Shown: positions 1 to 12,164 of the stretch, piece after piece
Position numbering within the stretch: the stretch's first letter is position 1
Layout: every line of letters begins with the position of its first letter
Origin: Eupeodes corollae
Lineage: Eukaryota > Arthropoda > Insecta > Diptera > Syrphidae
Direction of reading: 5' to 3'
Assembly: GCF_945859685.1 (NCBI RefSeq)
Contig: NC_079149.1
Location: 41,753,136 to 41,817,135 of the forward strand
Length of the DNA: 64,000 nt
Position numbers and translations under genes: made by a program
The notes under the pieces: generated by a model
The model's database searches: none
What the model was told of the DNA's origin: nothing
What the model saw: the letters and a program-made list of their open reading frames with translations, nothing else

Positions 1-2493
1 TAAAATTCTTACCACAGCAATTTAGAAAAAAAAAAATTTGTCAAAACAAGTAAATACATCGCATCAAATTTTTGTTGGATTTTACATTTTAAAATGGACG
101 TACTGTCAAAATTACAAATACAACAATGTAAAGAAATGGATGTTAGAGGTTAAACGGAAAGATTCCTGTCTTTATATGAAGTTTCTTTGGTTCATTATCT
201 AGTTTGTTATTAGGGTAGTGACATGAAGCTTCTCTTCCAACCGATTATTCCGTGGTTATCTTCTTCTTAGGGCTCCACGAACATAGTTTGTAATGTGAGG
301 CAAGTCAACGAAACCTTCTAGTTTTCTGCGAGGGGCACGAAGGGAATTTAACTCTGTTTTATTCCACCGTTTACTTCTTCTAGGTGTACGATGGACAAGG
401 ATCAAGGATCAACGTTTGAAAACTATAAACCCAAGTTTTGTTTTCCTTTTTTTGGTAAAAATCCTGAAAATCGACGAGTCAAAATCAGCCTCGTACAAAA
501 AAAAGCTTGAACCCGATTTCAAGAAATTCTTATCAGGGCTAGGTTCAACTAAAAGTACATTAAATTATTTTAAGCATCAAACTTTTTATGTTCAAAAATT
601 TCTACAAAGAAGTTAATCTTGAAAAAGTCCAAAAATAGAACCTTGTCAGTATAATATTGTTGTTTAAAAATAAAAATATGCCTATATGCCTTCTCTATAC
701 TTCCGGCATCAACAATTGATTTATCACTAAATTTAACATCAATACAATTGGCAAACATTTATCCAAACATTTTTGAAAGTAAACAAAAATACGAGAAGGT
801 ACTAATGTATCTTTTGCTAAAATATTAATTAAAACCAAAAGTACAATATACGACCTTTTTCACCTTAACGCATAACTTACAAAAAAAAATATATTTTATG
901 TTTAAATTCACTTTCCTCATTCTTCCATCGATCGTATACGGTTGCGGCAGAATATCATCATCTTAAAAGCCAAACATGAAAACAAAACCATAAAGTACGT
1001 AAACGTATATTCATCTTGATTGATTACCAAAAACAAAATGAAAAATCGTCACGAAATTCAACCAACCAACGAAATTAACAAAAACAAAAAAACTAACCAA
1101 CAACATTTGTTAAATATCTGCGATCTTTAGATCGCCTCACCGCGCGCACCATCTCTCGGTGGCTAGACGCAGCATCTCTCGCTGTAAGAAGACACTATTT
1201 TTTTAACATATACCACCCATATACAAATCGATGGCAGTTAAAACAAGTAAGGATCGTCACCGTCTTCGTCAGTATCATCTCGTCTTCTTGGAGTCTTACA
1301 CTCTTAAGCTGTAAAATTGTACACGGTTGTAAAGTTTTTGCACTTTAGCATTCAAACATTGTAAACGGCTGAGCTCGCGGTTTTGGATCGTTGTCGTCTT
1401 CGTTCTTGTCGTTGTGCACTCTCCTCTGTTTTCAGACAGAAAAGTCGTGTCATCATCGCACTAATGCCAAATGTAGAATCTTTACTATATCAAACCATAG
1501 CACTGCAGTATCGGTGTAGTGTTCCGAGCAAATGAGGAACGAACCTTGTGACCAGAAACGAAGCAAAGCAAAAAAAAAATATCAATAGCTTTTCAGAGAC
1601 GTTAAAGAAGCTATCGACAGATTTTTTGTGTCGATTTTTCCAAATTACCAAATGCCAAATGAATATGGTTAAAGGTTCCATTCTTTTAATGTGCTATGGC
1701 GATGGTGATGGTGATGGAAAATGGTGTGGTACCGCACCATCATTTTCTTATTGTTGGCAAAGAAGTAAAACGCGAATTCGTGATTACACTTCTTCTTCTT
1801 GTTCTTCTATTTTTTTCTACCAATTTTTCTTCTTCAAAGAGGATGGTCCCTCTCTCAGTTTCAGGTAAGTTAAAGATCTTCTCCCAACGATATATTCAGA
1901 TGCCAAATTGACTTATGAAGTGTTGCATGGTTAGCGGCCAAATAATGATGGCGATAGAGTGTTGGATCGGCTCGGCGGCAACTCGCGATCAATAGATCAC
2001 TATTTTATGTTAGGTTGACATTTCTAAACAACGTAACGGGGTTAATGTTTTCTTGACATGGAATTTAAGTTCTTATAGCAAGGTTACAGTGTCAGGCGAC
2101 AATATACGAGCATAAGATCTTTGAAATATTCAAATTTCGAAATATTGTAACCCTGTCAGCAAATAATTTACAGCTATAAGTAAAAATATTGAGAACAAAA
2201 ATTACAAACAAAATTTATGACCCTGAGGTCTTGAAAGCGTTAAAAAGACCTTTTAAAGTCAAATATTAGTTTTAGCTAGTCAATATTATTTCCCACTTTA
2301 CTTCAAGTCAGCTAGTAAGATGTAAATGTTAAATAAGATTTTATACTCAGCGTTTATGTCCTTTGACATAGCACAACGGGCATCATTTTGATTGTCAACG
2401 ACGTAAAACTTTAAGAATTTGCATTTTTACTAAACAATTTTACTGACAAACTTTACTTTTGAGATTTATATTTTCCTTTGTCTAATTGATACC
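1..2493. other. No gene recognised
   Basis: AT-rich sequence with only short chance open frames. A short GAT-type microsatellite lies near 1696-1722. The part from about 1130 to 1470 is less AT-rich and could be unique or regulatory DNA, but I see no motif that proves it. Confidence 0.6.
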
Positions 2494-2628
2494 TAAAATA
2501 GGTGAATCCTGCTCCCCGTCGAATTGTGGGAAGATCGCACTTACTTCTCTTTTTTCCAAGGTAATGGAAACGCTGATAATTTATCAGCTTAAGAAATATG
2601 ATGAAAAACTGCGATATTTACTTTGGTG
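2494..2628 (+). pseudogene. CR1-like reverse transcriptase scrap
   Basis: A short open stretch reads SNCGKIALTSLFSKVMETL followed by a Tyr-Gln-Leu-Lys-Lys run. This resembles the reverse transcriptase segment of CR1/jockey-superfamily LINEs, where SNYRPIALTS is typical. Only about 40 codons remain. It is followed at once by the 5'-truncated RTE element, so it is either the old target of that insertion or an adjacent relic. Clade assignment rests on resemblance only. Confidence 0.5.
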
Positions 2629-5232
2629 ACTGCTACCGAGAAAACCAACAGCGCTTATTTGTATGCGGATTTGTTATTGGAGCCAGACTTATACAACAAG
2701 TCTTAAGGTGCATCAACGAGCGCCTCATGACCATCCGCATCAAGGCTAAATTCGGCCTGATATGTGCACACGCCCCCACAGAAGAGAAGGATGACAACCC
2801 CAAGAAATGTTCTTCGAGCTCTTAGACAAAACATATGAGCAGTGTCCTAGCTACGATATTAAAGTTGTCCTGGGCGATTTTAATGCCAAGCTAGGAAGGG
2901 AAGACATCTTTGGTGGAATTATCGGAAAAACAGCCTGCACGACAACACTTCCGACAACGGATTCAGGCTCATAGATTTTGCTGCGGGATGAAACGTCATG
3001 GAAGCGCCAGTACGCGCTTTCCACACCTCGACATTTACAAAGGAATTTGGAGTTCTCCAGATCAATATACTGTCAATTAGATTGACCATATTGCGATCGA
3101 CGCCAGACACGCTTTCAAAATCATGAATGTCCGAACTTTCCGAGGACTCGTAACATCGACTTGGACCACTACTTCGTTGTAGCCAAGGTAGCTCTTATGG
3201 TTTCAAGTTCCAAGGCAAAACGGGGAGATGCTGGGAGAAGGTACAACGTTGAATGGCTACAATAGCAAGAGATCTCTAAATCCTTCTCCGACCGAGTAAC
3301 AAGTACTCTGCCGCCAACACAATGTATCGAAAACCAGTGGCAACATTGCCAAGAAGCAATCAGAGAAGCCGCCTCTGCCGTGCTGGGTTGCAAGCAACCA
3401 CCAACAAAGAACCCCTATTTTGATGAGCAATGTCGGCAGGCACATGCAGCCAAGCAACAGGGACGCAAAGCGGCGCTGCATAAAAGGACGAGAGCTGCTC
3501 ATAGAGCTCATGAGCTCTATGAACAGAAGAGGCGAGATGAACACCGACTTCTCAGAAGGATAAAGAGAGGGCATGAGAAGCGTGTGGTCGAAGATGTTGA
3601 TAGGTTTAAAAGCAGCTATGAAGTTCGAAAGTTTTATGAACAGGTGAAACGAAATTCACAGGTACATAAACCTAGAACCGAAGGCTGCAAAGACAAAATT
3701 TTAAACATCATAGTGGAACCGCAGTTAATGCTGAGGATATGGAAGGACCACTTCTGCAGACTGTATAACGGCGACGACGAACTGAATTTCGCTGTCAGGA
3801 AGGATGATCCATTCAACATAGACGACGAAAGCTAACAATCCCGTCCTCCCGACTTAGATGAAAATAAATAAAGCCGTCTGGAGCGGATGCTTTCAATGCC
3901 GAGCTCTTTAAAGCAGCTGAAAATAAGTTGGTTAGGAGTATTCACCAACTTATCTGTAAGATATGATCGGAAGAAAGCATGCCCGATGAATGGAACCTCA
4001 GTATTGTTTGCCCGATCCTGAAAAAAGGGGAACCTCTAAACTGCACCAACTATAGAGGAATCAGTCGACTTAATATCGCCAACAAAATCTTCTCTGCCGT
4101 AATATGTGAACGTCTAAAGCGAATCGTCAACAAGATGATATGTGTTTATCAGTGTGGTTTTAGACCATGAAATTCCAGAGTTGATCAAATGTTTACACTA
4201 CGGCATACCCCGGAAAAAAACCCAAGAACACCAAATCGACACCCACCATCTTTTCATCGATTTCAAGGCCGCATATAAAAGCATCTACAGGGACGAGCTG
4301 TACAGAACCATTTCTAGTTCTGGCATCCCTGCCAAACTCGTCCGTTTGTGCAGGATGAACATTGAGAATTCACGCTGCTCCCTAAAGGTTGGAAACAACT
4401 TAACAGAATCGTTCGATGTCAAGAAAGTTTTTAGATAAGGTGATGCGCTTTTTTTTAACATCGTGCGATTTTTTTTAACATCGTGCTTGCAAGAATAGTG
4501 CAGAGCTCACACGTCAACACTAAAGGCACTATCTTTCAAAAATCTGTCCAATTAATTACTGGCATATGCTGATGACATTGACATAATCGGAAGAACTCAG
4601 CGTGATGTCAATGGGGCTTTTGTGAGTATTGAGGCAGAGGCGGCAAAAATAGGTTTAACGGTTAATGAGGGCAAAACAAAGTACATGCTGTCGTCAAAAA
4701 AGGTACTACAACACCAACGTCTTAATCTTAACGTCACCATCGACAGACTTAACTTTGAGGTATTCAAGGATTTCGTCTAGCTAGGCTCCGCTATAAAAAC
4801 AGAAAACAACACCTGCGCTGAGATCAAACTCAGAATAACTCTTGATAACCGCTGATTCTTTGTTCTAAGAAAGTAATTGAGTGGCAAAAGGACCAAAGTG
4901 TCGCTATATAAGACCCTTATCACCTTTGTCCTGCTTTACGGTGCAAAGCATGGACTATGACAAAACCGGATGAAAGAACCTTGGGTCGGTTCGACATAAT
5001 AGTTCTTCGTGTCATCTACGGTCCCGTATGCATCGAAGGGAAGCGGAGGAGAAGATGAAACGACGAGCTGTACGGGCTGTATAGTGACGAAGACTTAGCC
5101 AGAAGGGTAAAAGCCCAACGACTAAGATGGACGGGTCACGTAGTGCGTATGGAAACCAACGCTTCGGCCGTTTGTTGGGTTAGGTGCTAGTTCACACAGG
5201 ACTGTAGCGCCACCTTAAGTAAGTAAGTACTC
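2618..5232 (+). mobile_element. RTE-clade non-LTR retrotransposon, 5'-truncated and broken
   Basis: This is the longest RTE copy. It encoded one protein with an APE-type endonuclease followed by reverse transcriptase. The endonuclease shows VVLGDFNAKLGRED (about 2862-2905), DNGFRLIDFAA (about 2953-2985) and an Asp-His pair (IDLDHYFVVAKV, about 3157-3195) where SDH is usual. A linker stays open for about 150 codons (3380-3835). The RT part shows MPDEWNLSIVCPI, CTNYRGIS, QCGFRP, LFIDFKAAYKS and, after a frame change, LAYADDIDIIG (about 4567-4600), so the catalytic YADD box is retained. Stops and frameshifts occur throughout. The 3' end reads GGACTGTAGCGCCACC and then a short TAAG tandem tail (5217-5232). 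The first start region, with TWNVR, is missing. RTE identity is from family resemblance; immobility is inferred from the breaks. Confidence 0.85.
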
Positions 5233-5235
5233 GTA

Positions 5236-8200
5236 AGAAGACAAGAACAAAAGAACAGGCACCTCATGTCAAAAGTATAATCTTCTACACCAGGCAGTTA
5301 TACGGAAACAAAGTCCCACTGCACTCTGCCATAATTTTGAAATGGAGGCTTTTGGAAATACCTTCGAAAAGTATTTTTCATTAAACGCAACTTGTACAGA
5401 AGCTGAAGATCGAGTCGAAATAAACATTCACAAGAATTGAGACGTGTCTTTTATTTCGTTCAAAAATATTTTCAGTGGCAGAGAACTTCGTAAGAGGTTG
5501 GTTACTAGTAACTCAATCGGAGAAGGTTTTGGTGATCTCTTGTGATTTTTTCTTAGATAAGGAAACGCAAATTACTTCCTTGATTACGAGTCGATGTAAA
5601 TTCTCCAGTAGTTCGGTCATCCGTAATGCCTTAAGTGTGTGTAGCGTCGATTGCAATTTGGTCAAACTGGTTGATCTGAAGAGCTCCAAATTCCAAAATG
5701 ATGTAATACAAAGAGTCACCCACTGAATTTTCAAAACTCCCTTTTTGCATATTTTGAGGTTATTATCTAGAAAATAGAATTTACTTAAAATCGCTATATC
5801 GAGGTAATCCGTTGTTAACTTAACATATAATCAACGAAAAACGGTATCCCGACTGTAGGTGCCTATGAACATAAGTAGCTTAGATCCTATGCACGTTAAA
5901 ACGTCAAGAACTGCCAAAATTATGAATTCGAACAATTGATTGATTACAATAACTTCCAACCTTACATCGAACTGAAAAAAAGCTAAATCAAACAAATTTG
6001 CCGCAAGATACAATAATTATTCGCACTATAATAAATTACATTGACCTCTCCGCTCTCTTTGAATTACAATCAAATTTCAATGAACAATTGTTCCAAATTT
6101 TATTTCAAAGATATACGGTTTTTTTTTCGAATCAGTCACAATTATTATTCACAAATAGAACACAAATTCACTGAACACCGAAACAACAACAACAGTAACA
6201 ACAATTCTCATATTAAAAGCAATCAAATGCAATTTCCCGCCAAAGTCCATACCACGGTTCAGTGTTTACATGAACCCATAGGTAGATACACTTAAATTGG
6301 ACATTGGGAGACAATTATTGAAACCTTCATTTATGTAGATATATGCGAAGTTCACAATCCTATAGACAGCATCCATCTATCGCCCATCCAAACAACTGCA
6401 AAAATCCATATATTCTGCATTTCTGGCCGCGCAGCACAAATATCACAGAAAAAACATTCCGTCACGTTTTCCAAATTAACAAAATTGTTTCTACGTTTCG
6501 AACTGATCCAAGATCACCGCAGTCCACGCCACACAACATACTCATAGGTTACAGCTGGTGTGATTGGTGGACAATTGAATTGTTGTGTTGCCTAGGCCAA
6601 TGTGTGTAGCTGCAATGTGCATAGCTTCACAAGGAGTCACCTTACATCGCTAGTCACCAGCACAGCATACCGACTACTCCTCCAAATAACCTTCTACCGT
6701 CATCATCGATCGAGGAGCTGAAGCACAGCGGCCGGCACGGTGCAACCTCGTTAGAGATGTGGTTAGGTTAGAGACGAACTTTTTTAAGTGTGTTTGGGAT
6801 TTGTTGTTGTTGTTGATGATCTATCCTCTCTCTCTCTGTCTGTGTTCACATGACCAACAACGGTGTCTTCGTCATCATTGTCATAATCAGCGTCATCCCA
6901 AAGTCCACTTTGTAGATGATGCCATGGCTCTAGGTCTCTGAGATTCCTCGGAGCGAGGTCACAATCACAAGACCCCACATGCCATACACCGGCCACTGCG
7001 ATCTTGTTATAGCCGTATGTTGCGTAGGTTCATCTATCTATCGACTATCGAACGGTCCTGATGAGCTTCCCGAATATATAAAATTGTGTATCTATTGGAT
7101 TCATCCGAATTCCGCATAGCAGTAAGGCAGACGCAAACTCGAAAGCAGAGATGAAGGCACAGCATAAGGTCCGTTGTGTTTGGGTCATCACCTTTGGGGC
7201 CAATTTATTCAATCAACGAGCAAAAATTTGCTGTGTGCCAATTTTGAGCGCTCCTTTGGAATATATTGGTTAGTTGGTTGTTCGGTTGATGGTTTTGGTT
7301 AGTTGGTCTATGAACCTGAAATTAGAAGTCGAACTCATGCGAGCCTGCAGTTTGGAGGCTTAAATCGAATACTGTTGGCATTGAGGGTGCTGCTTGGTTT
7401 TAGCTATCACTAGAAATATGAAAACCTCAGCGAGCGCGGAAATATCTCAAATATTGTGGGCAGCTTATTAAATAAAAATAATTCTTCAGTGAACTGAAGA
7501 TAAACGACTATACGACGAAGACGAAGACGATGACGACGCGATGCATTGCGGTGCGGTAATGTAGTTGGTTCACTCTGGGTGATGTAATCGGTCAATATTG
7601 CAGTGAGGCGACTTCAACGACGACGTCGATTATGATGACGATGACGCCTTCAACGCTAAGAGGCAGTGTGTTTTTCTAATTTGTTTTTTTTTTTTGTGTA
7701 AGGATTGGAAGTTGGGTCATGGAATTCTCTGGGGCTGTTAAAAAGATTTACGACTTGAATAGAGGTTATGGTACGTCTGAGATTACTTCATTGAAACGAA
7801 TTGCTTTAGTAATTGGCAACGACTATAGAATAATCGAAATGACACCGTGAGCTATGCCTGATTGTTGTGTGGCTTCTATGCACGAGTATATTGAAGTGAC
7901 ATGAGGTTTGACAATTATTATTATAAAGGTATAGTAAAGTATTGAATGTACATTATTGTATTCGCTCTGGTACTGGACCTCAATTTTATTTTCTGTGAAC
8001 CAATCAATTAGCTTTCAAAGCAAGTCTGGCCAAATACGTATAAAATTAATGGGTACTTACTGTTGCCAAACATTTTAAGGGTTTGTTTTAACTATGCATC
8101 AGTTGCAATGAGACAGTTCATAGCGGTTCCTTGAGCTGTCAATTTCCCTTTTTCTTAATTTTTCACAACCTTTAAATAAGAAAATATGGACACTGGACAG

Positions 8201-8359
8201 TTATAGCTTCGAAAATCTTGAAAGTCTTAATGACACCATTATCATTAGAGGTCGATGTGTTGTAACGCTACGTGTTAAACAGATGATACTACCGTGAAAA
8301 ATCTGATGTGACGACCTTGGTTGGGGATCATTTGTTGGTTTTCGGTATAAAGTTAGTGT
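5236..8359. other. No gene recognised
   Basis: Mostly AT-rich sequence. A scrap of about 50 bp near 5500-5545 resembles, on the minus strand, the RTE linker at 3264-3310 (codons for QEITKTFSD). A CT-rich microsatellite lies at 6827-6845 and CAACAA-type tracts near 6183-6215. I see no exon that I can defend. Confidence 0.5.
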
Positions 8360-8804
8360 CATTTATTTTATAATCAGCGCAGGGAGAGAGGGTTTGAAAG
8401 GAAGGAAATGTTGGTGCACATTGGTTTTGAATTCCTGAATAATGCAATAACAGGCAATGATAGAGCGTAGTAAGTCATTCCACATTCGTGTAGTACGGCT
8501 AAAGAACGAATCTCTGTAATTGACAGTACGACCGAAGTTGGCCTATAGGGCATATTGATAAGCATCCCTAGAAGCGAGAGTATTGCGGTTGAACTGAGTC
8601 AAGAAACTTTACGACGATTTTCGATCGACGCAAATGATTCTATGATGGTATTATCACTAATCAGTCTAAATGCTCTACGTTAAATACTGTCCAAGAGGCT
8701 TAAGTGATTTACAGGAGCACCAGCCAAAATATGGGAGTTATACTCAATCTTTGGACGTATATCCATGAGTCTTGTAGATAAGAGCCAGACCTAACATTCC
8801 ACGT
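8360..8804 (-). pseudogene. CR1-like LINE, 3' end of the RT ORF
   Basis: Read on the minus strand, this matches the C-terminal end of a CR1/jockey-superfamily pol protein. It shows YNSHILAGAP, then a Leu-Leu-Asp-Ser-Ile run, RRAFRLISDN and, near the end, a Trp/Met-Trp-Asn-like motif followed by a Lys/Thr-rich tail. The same protein end is seen on the plus strand near 60020-60365 and 21610-22157, which supports one family with several copies. An in-frame stop follows DSI, and frameshifts separate the blocks. The 3' flank after the last codons is AT-rich (about 8340-8375). It was probably once continuous with the endonuclease piece at 8943-9320. Confidence 0.65.
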
Positions 8805-8943
8805 GCATATCCTAAGTTCGTTGTCCTTAATTCGTTTGCGTAGGTTGTCAACAGTAAATCCGTCCGCATCCGAGGCCAGGACGTTGATCAAATCATTAGG
8901 TTGCACTTGTTCAAGCACATAATCAATGACATTCACAGCAGCT
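8805..8943 (-). pseudogene. RTE 5' fragment, start of the endonuclease
   Basis: On the minus strand this encodes DADGFTVDNLRKRIKDNE followed by LRICTWNVR. TWNVR is the opening motif of APE-type endonucleases, and this wording is typical of RTE proteins. A diverged relative lies at 11612-11712. The fragment sits between the endonuclease and RT-end pieces of a CR1-like element, so it was either inserted there or joined by rearrangement. The downstream join is close to 8805, where the reading changes to the CR1-like wording. RTE assignment is by resemblance. Confidence 0.5.
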
Positions 8944-9320
8944 TAGTATGCTTTAATTTGTTGGGCTGGTCGAATATAACAACAAAGAACAAAACTTAGG
9001 GAGTGTAACCTTAGCTGGTACACCTTCAAATTCGATTGAAGTGGGAATACGGAGTAATGAACTGTCAAAATTACTGGTGATAGCTAAAAGCACACCACGA
9101 CAGTGTGTATTACTTGCATATTCCACGACATGCATTCGATAGATGGAATATTCGTTAGTGAAGAGATCCGTACTAAGGATATCGAGTGTGAGGTTGGTTT
9201 CAGTAGGGGTAAAGATGTCATAAGGAAGGTTTTGGGAGCTATTAAACACGTTTTGGACCTTAACCCTCTTACATCTTGATAGTAAAGGCTGAGACATTTA
9301 GGTTTCGTGGTCTTCAGGTT
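8943..9320 (-). pseudogene. CR1-like LINE, endonuclease N-terminal fragment
   Basis: The minus-strand frame from 9297 to 8953 (114 codons) reads like the N-terminal half of a LINE APE endonuclease: LPYDIFTPTETNLTLDIL (the usual form is DI..LTETNL), then a STDLFTNEYSIYRM block, and RGVLLAITSNF where RGGGVLIAI is usual. The Glu of TETNL is the expected metal-binding residue and is present. No first Trp-Asn motif or later SDH motif is present in this piece. It was probably continuous with 8360-8804 before deletion or interruption. Confidence 0.6.
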
Positions 9321-11611
9321 AGGAGCGATAGCATGTTTTCATATTTGCACGGGATTTTTGGATATGAGATAATCGTTTCGAAGAGATGAAGGACCCGAAA
9401 GAGGTTAGGTCTTCTCTCACTTTATGAGGAGAAATTTTAAGACCATCATGAAAGAACAGCTCACACGACATCAGAAAAGTTGCGTTCATAGAGGATGGCG
9501 CTTCGTTTTACGATTAATCTTTTATGTACCGCATTCCCAAATTGTAATATCAGTCGTCTTCGCAATTTCAGCTGGCCACCTCGGAGCTGATATTTGCCAC
9601 GTTAAATCTCATTTGTAGGAAATCGTGAAACACCAATGCTATCGAAATGTGTCCAATATCAATATCGTGACCTACGAAATTAACAACAAGGTGTTTTGGG
9701 CGACACAAATTTTTGGAGCTACAACATTTTTCTTAGAAAAATCCATTTAAGGCTTTTTTACCAAAAATTAAATCCTAAAAAGAACCTTAATTTCTTTTTC
9801 CTTTCATATTCAATACTGTTGTAGATGGAATGGTTTTTCAATTTCTAAAAATAACACCTTGGCTTATTACCAAAAAACAAAATCATTTCATATGACACGA
9901 AGGGAAAGTTATGAGTTTGGATCGAATCCCAACCTCTTTTTGAAGTTGGCACACTTCAAGTTTGTTCAAGATATCAAATAGTTTTAAAGTTCTTCACCAA
10001 AACAAACAGTTTGATGTGTCATCGTTTATACCCCAAGTTACATGGAATTGACTTTTTCAAAAATACTCGTAAAATCACGACACGAACCACGAACCAACGA
10101 AGATATCAAACATCTTAAACCATTAGTTTTTTATTCAATTGTGTCTCTTATCTTATCATCATTGGTTTCAAAGTTTTCTGAGGACATTGAACATAATTCC
10201 GTGAAAAAATGTCCGTTCTTCTTCTTCTTTGTTTCCTATTTTTGTATTCTCCCTGCAATCTTCCATACAACAAACTTTTATCTTAACTTTTAATACCACT
10301 TTGAATTCCTACGCATGAAAAAAAAGACAACACAAAAACTTTTGCTTTGAAAGACGAGAATATCGTGAAGTTGAAAAACTTTCCAGACACCTTCCCAGAG
10401 TTCTAGAGCTGCATCATTCTGCTGAAAAAAAAGAATGAACATAAAAACCTAAGTCAGCTCATTTAAAATACAAACAAGTTCAATCATTCTAAAAAGGGTC
10501 TTACTCTTAAAGCATGTTAGACTTCCGGTATTTAGAGACTCAGAAAAATTCGCTATTTGTTCTTGAAACAAAAAAATACCAGAAGAAATTTAAAAAGCAA
10601 CAAACAAAAATATTTAAATAAACTAAAAGAAGAACTAACGACACAACCAAGACGACAAATAAAGGCAAACTTAAGCTTAAAAAAACGGAAATGCAAATCG
10701 ATTTGTGTAAAGACTTGACTTGCATACCTATAGATACAAGTATATGTAGATATGTTTCTATCAAGTTATCATCATCGTAAAGTCATTGTCGTTGTTTGAC
10801 TACAAATGTTCGAGCAATCGGTGACGGCGGCGGCAGCAGCGCAAACATGGTCCGTCGTCGCCACACCATGGACTCTAAAGTCTAAACCATCTCCATCAGA
10901 ACCGCCACCACAATAGTTAGCCGTTCAGGCAGCCAAGTCAAGCCAGTCGAGTCGATTCTATACGGATGGACGTACCTACATAGAACTTCAACTTCAAACT
11001 CTTTTGCGTGCAATTCATTGCGGGTTGGTAATTATTACATGCATGCGACTAAGTATACGCAGTTCATATAATACGGAACGGATGCATATATTCTTCCATA
11101 GGAGGACGGGATGTGCGAGAGACGGAGAAAGGTCACAAGGAGGAAAAGCATCAATATTACTGTGGTGTCTTCTTAATACTAATGGAGCATTCTTTAAATA
11201 CTTTTTTGATTGTCAGGTATTAGATGAGGATTTAGTCGTAAACTGTCATGTCCGTCAGTTTGTGAATACGCAAAATTACCAAACAAAGATAAATGTCAGC
11301 ACGATAGAATTTTCCTCCTAACAGTTTGACAACAAACTTTTTTCAGTGGAAATGTAATGCAAGCTGTCAGTCCAGAACTTTTTGCCTAGGAGCTCGTAGA
11401 ATATGTTTTTGGTGTAATCATATTTCTCTTTTCTCTTTTCTGTAGCGACATGCACACATATGAGGCTAATGTTGACAAATTGAGCCTAAAGAAATCCACA
11501 CTTAAATAATTCCTTCATATTTTTTCCGTGTTTTATTTGTATGAACTGCTTTTCAGAAATTTTAAACTTAAACTGATTGTTCAGCTGTCTTCTATTAATT
11601 GACCTAATATT
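9321..11611. other. No gene recognised
   Basis: AT-rich sequence. The only repeat match I see is a repeat-family 3' end at 9893-9946. A less AT-rich stretch near 10795-10975 has GGCGGCGGCAGCAGC-type runs. It does not give a convincing exon. Confidence 0.5.
9893..9946 (+). repeat. Degenerate 3' end of the 175-bp-repeat interspersed family
   Basis: The stretch around GGGAAAGTTATGAGTTTGG and CGAATCCCAACC is a diverged version of the end GGGAAGTTATCAGTGTGGG / TCGCATCCCAGCC seen at 24715-24745, 33846-33885 and 44590-44622. No matching start or internal repeats are clear upstream. Confidence 0.35.
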
Positions 11612-11712
11612 TAACATTCCAAGATCAGATCAGGAGTTCGTTGTTCTTATTTCGTTTTCTTGGTTCGTTATTGATAAATCCGTCCATATCAGAGGTTGGT
11701 TGGTGCTTCGCA
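11612..11712 (-). pseudogene. RTE 5' fragment, diverged
   Basis: On the minus strand the codons give SDMDGFINNEPRKRNKNNE, then a stop and SWNV. This is a decayed version of the RTE opening at 8805-8943 (DADGFTVDNLRKRIKDNE, TWNVR). Nothing recognisable follows it on the minus strand. It is an isolated scrap. Confidence 0.4.
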
Positions 11713-11944
11713 TCTAAGTATTTGTACGTGGTCAGGAAATCACCCGGACGGCACAACTCCTAACGTGAAGTGCCATATCCTTAGTAAAACTCCATGGAGG
11801 GGGAGCTGGATAAACCACTCCTTACAGGCCTGAGCTCCGAATATGTCTTAGCAGTTCTTTAAGATGTTCATTAATTAGTTCAACCTAACTGGAACTGTAG
11901 ATGCAACCACTGGATAAAAGAAGAGGTGTTTAAGTCGAAACACC

Positions 11945-12150
11945 TATCCCCCTGTCTTGTTTGCTACTTCCAACAACCTTAAATCTGAGAATATTGAAAC
12001 ATCACTTCTCCAAAATATACAACAGCGATCACGAATCGAATTCTGCCGCAAGGTTGATATTTCCCGAAAAAATGTTCCGCCTACCCGACATTTACAAAGT
12101 GAAGATAGCTTTATCGCATCTGAAGTCCCTCAAAGCTTCTGGAGCTCACA
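11945..12150 (+). pseudogene. RTE linker fragment
   Basis: The plus-strand frame from 11961 encodes LRILKHHFSKIYNSDHESNS and then RLPDIYKVKIALSHLKSLKA. It corresponds to the region just before the RT domain in the 2618-5232 copy (LRIWKDHFCRLYNGDDELN). About 65 codons remain. It abuts the antisense RNase H-bearing LINE that starts at about 12165. Confidence 0.55.
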
Positions 12151-12164
12151 GAACTGTGTAGCCA

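Noticed and set aside
4570..4590. CTGATGA as a ribozyme core
   Set aside because: It is the coding sequence for the YADD box of the RTE reverse transcriptase; the same explanation applies to similar hits in other RTE copies.
5500..5545. Antisense RTE scrap
   Set aside because: The match to 3264-3310 is only about 45 bp and has no flanking support, so it is mentioned but not given its own entry.
7063..7082. Second hammerhead core (CCTGATGAGCTTCCCGAATA)
   Set aside because: Has CTGATGAG and CGAA but no stem II worth the name and no GAAA box in place.
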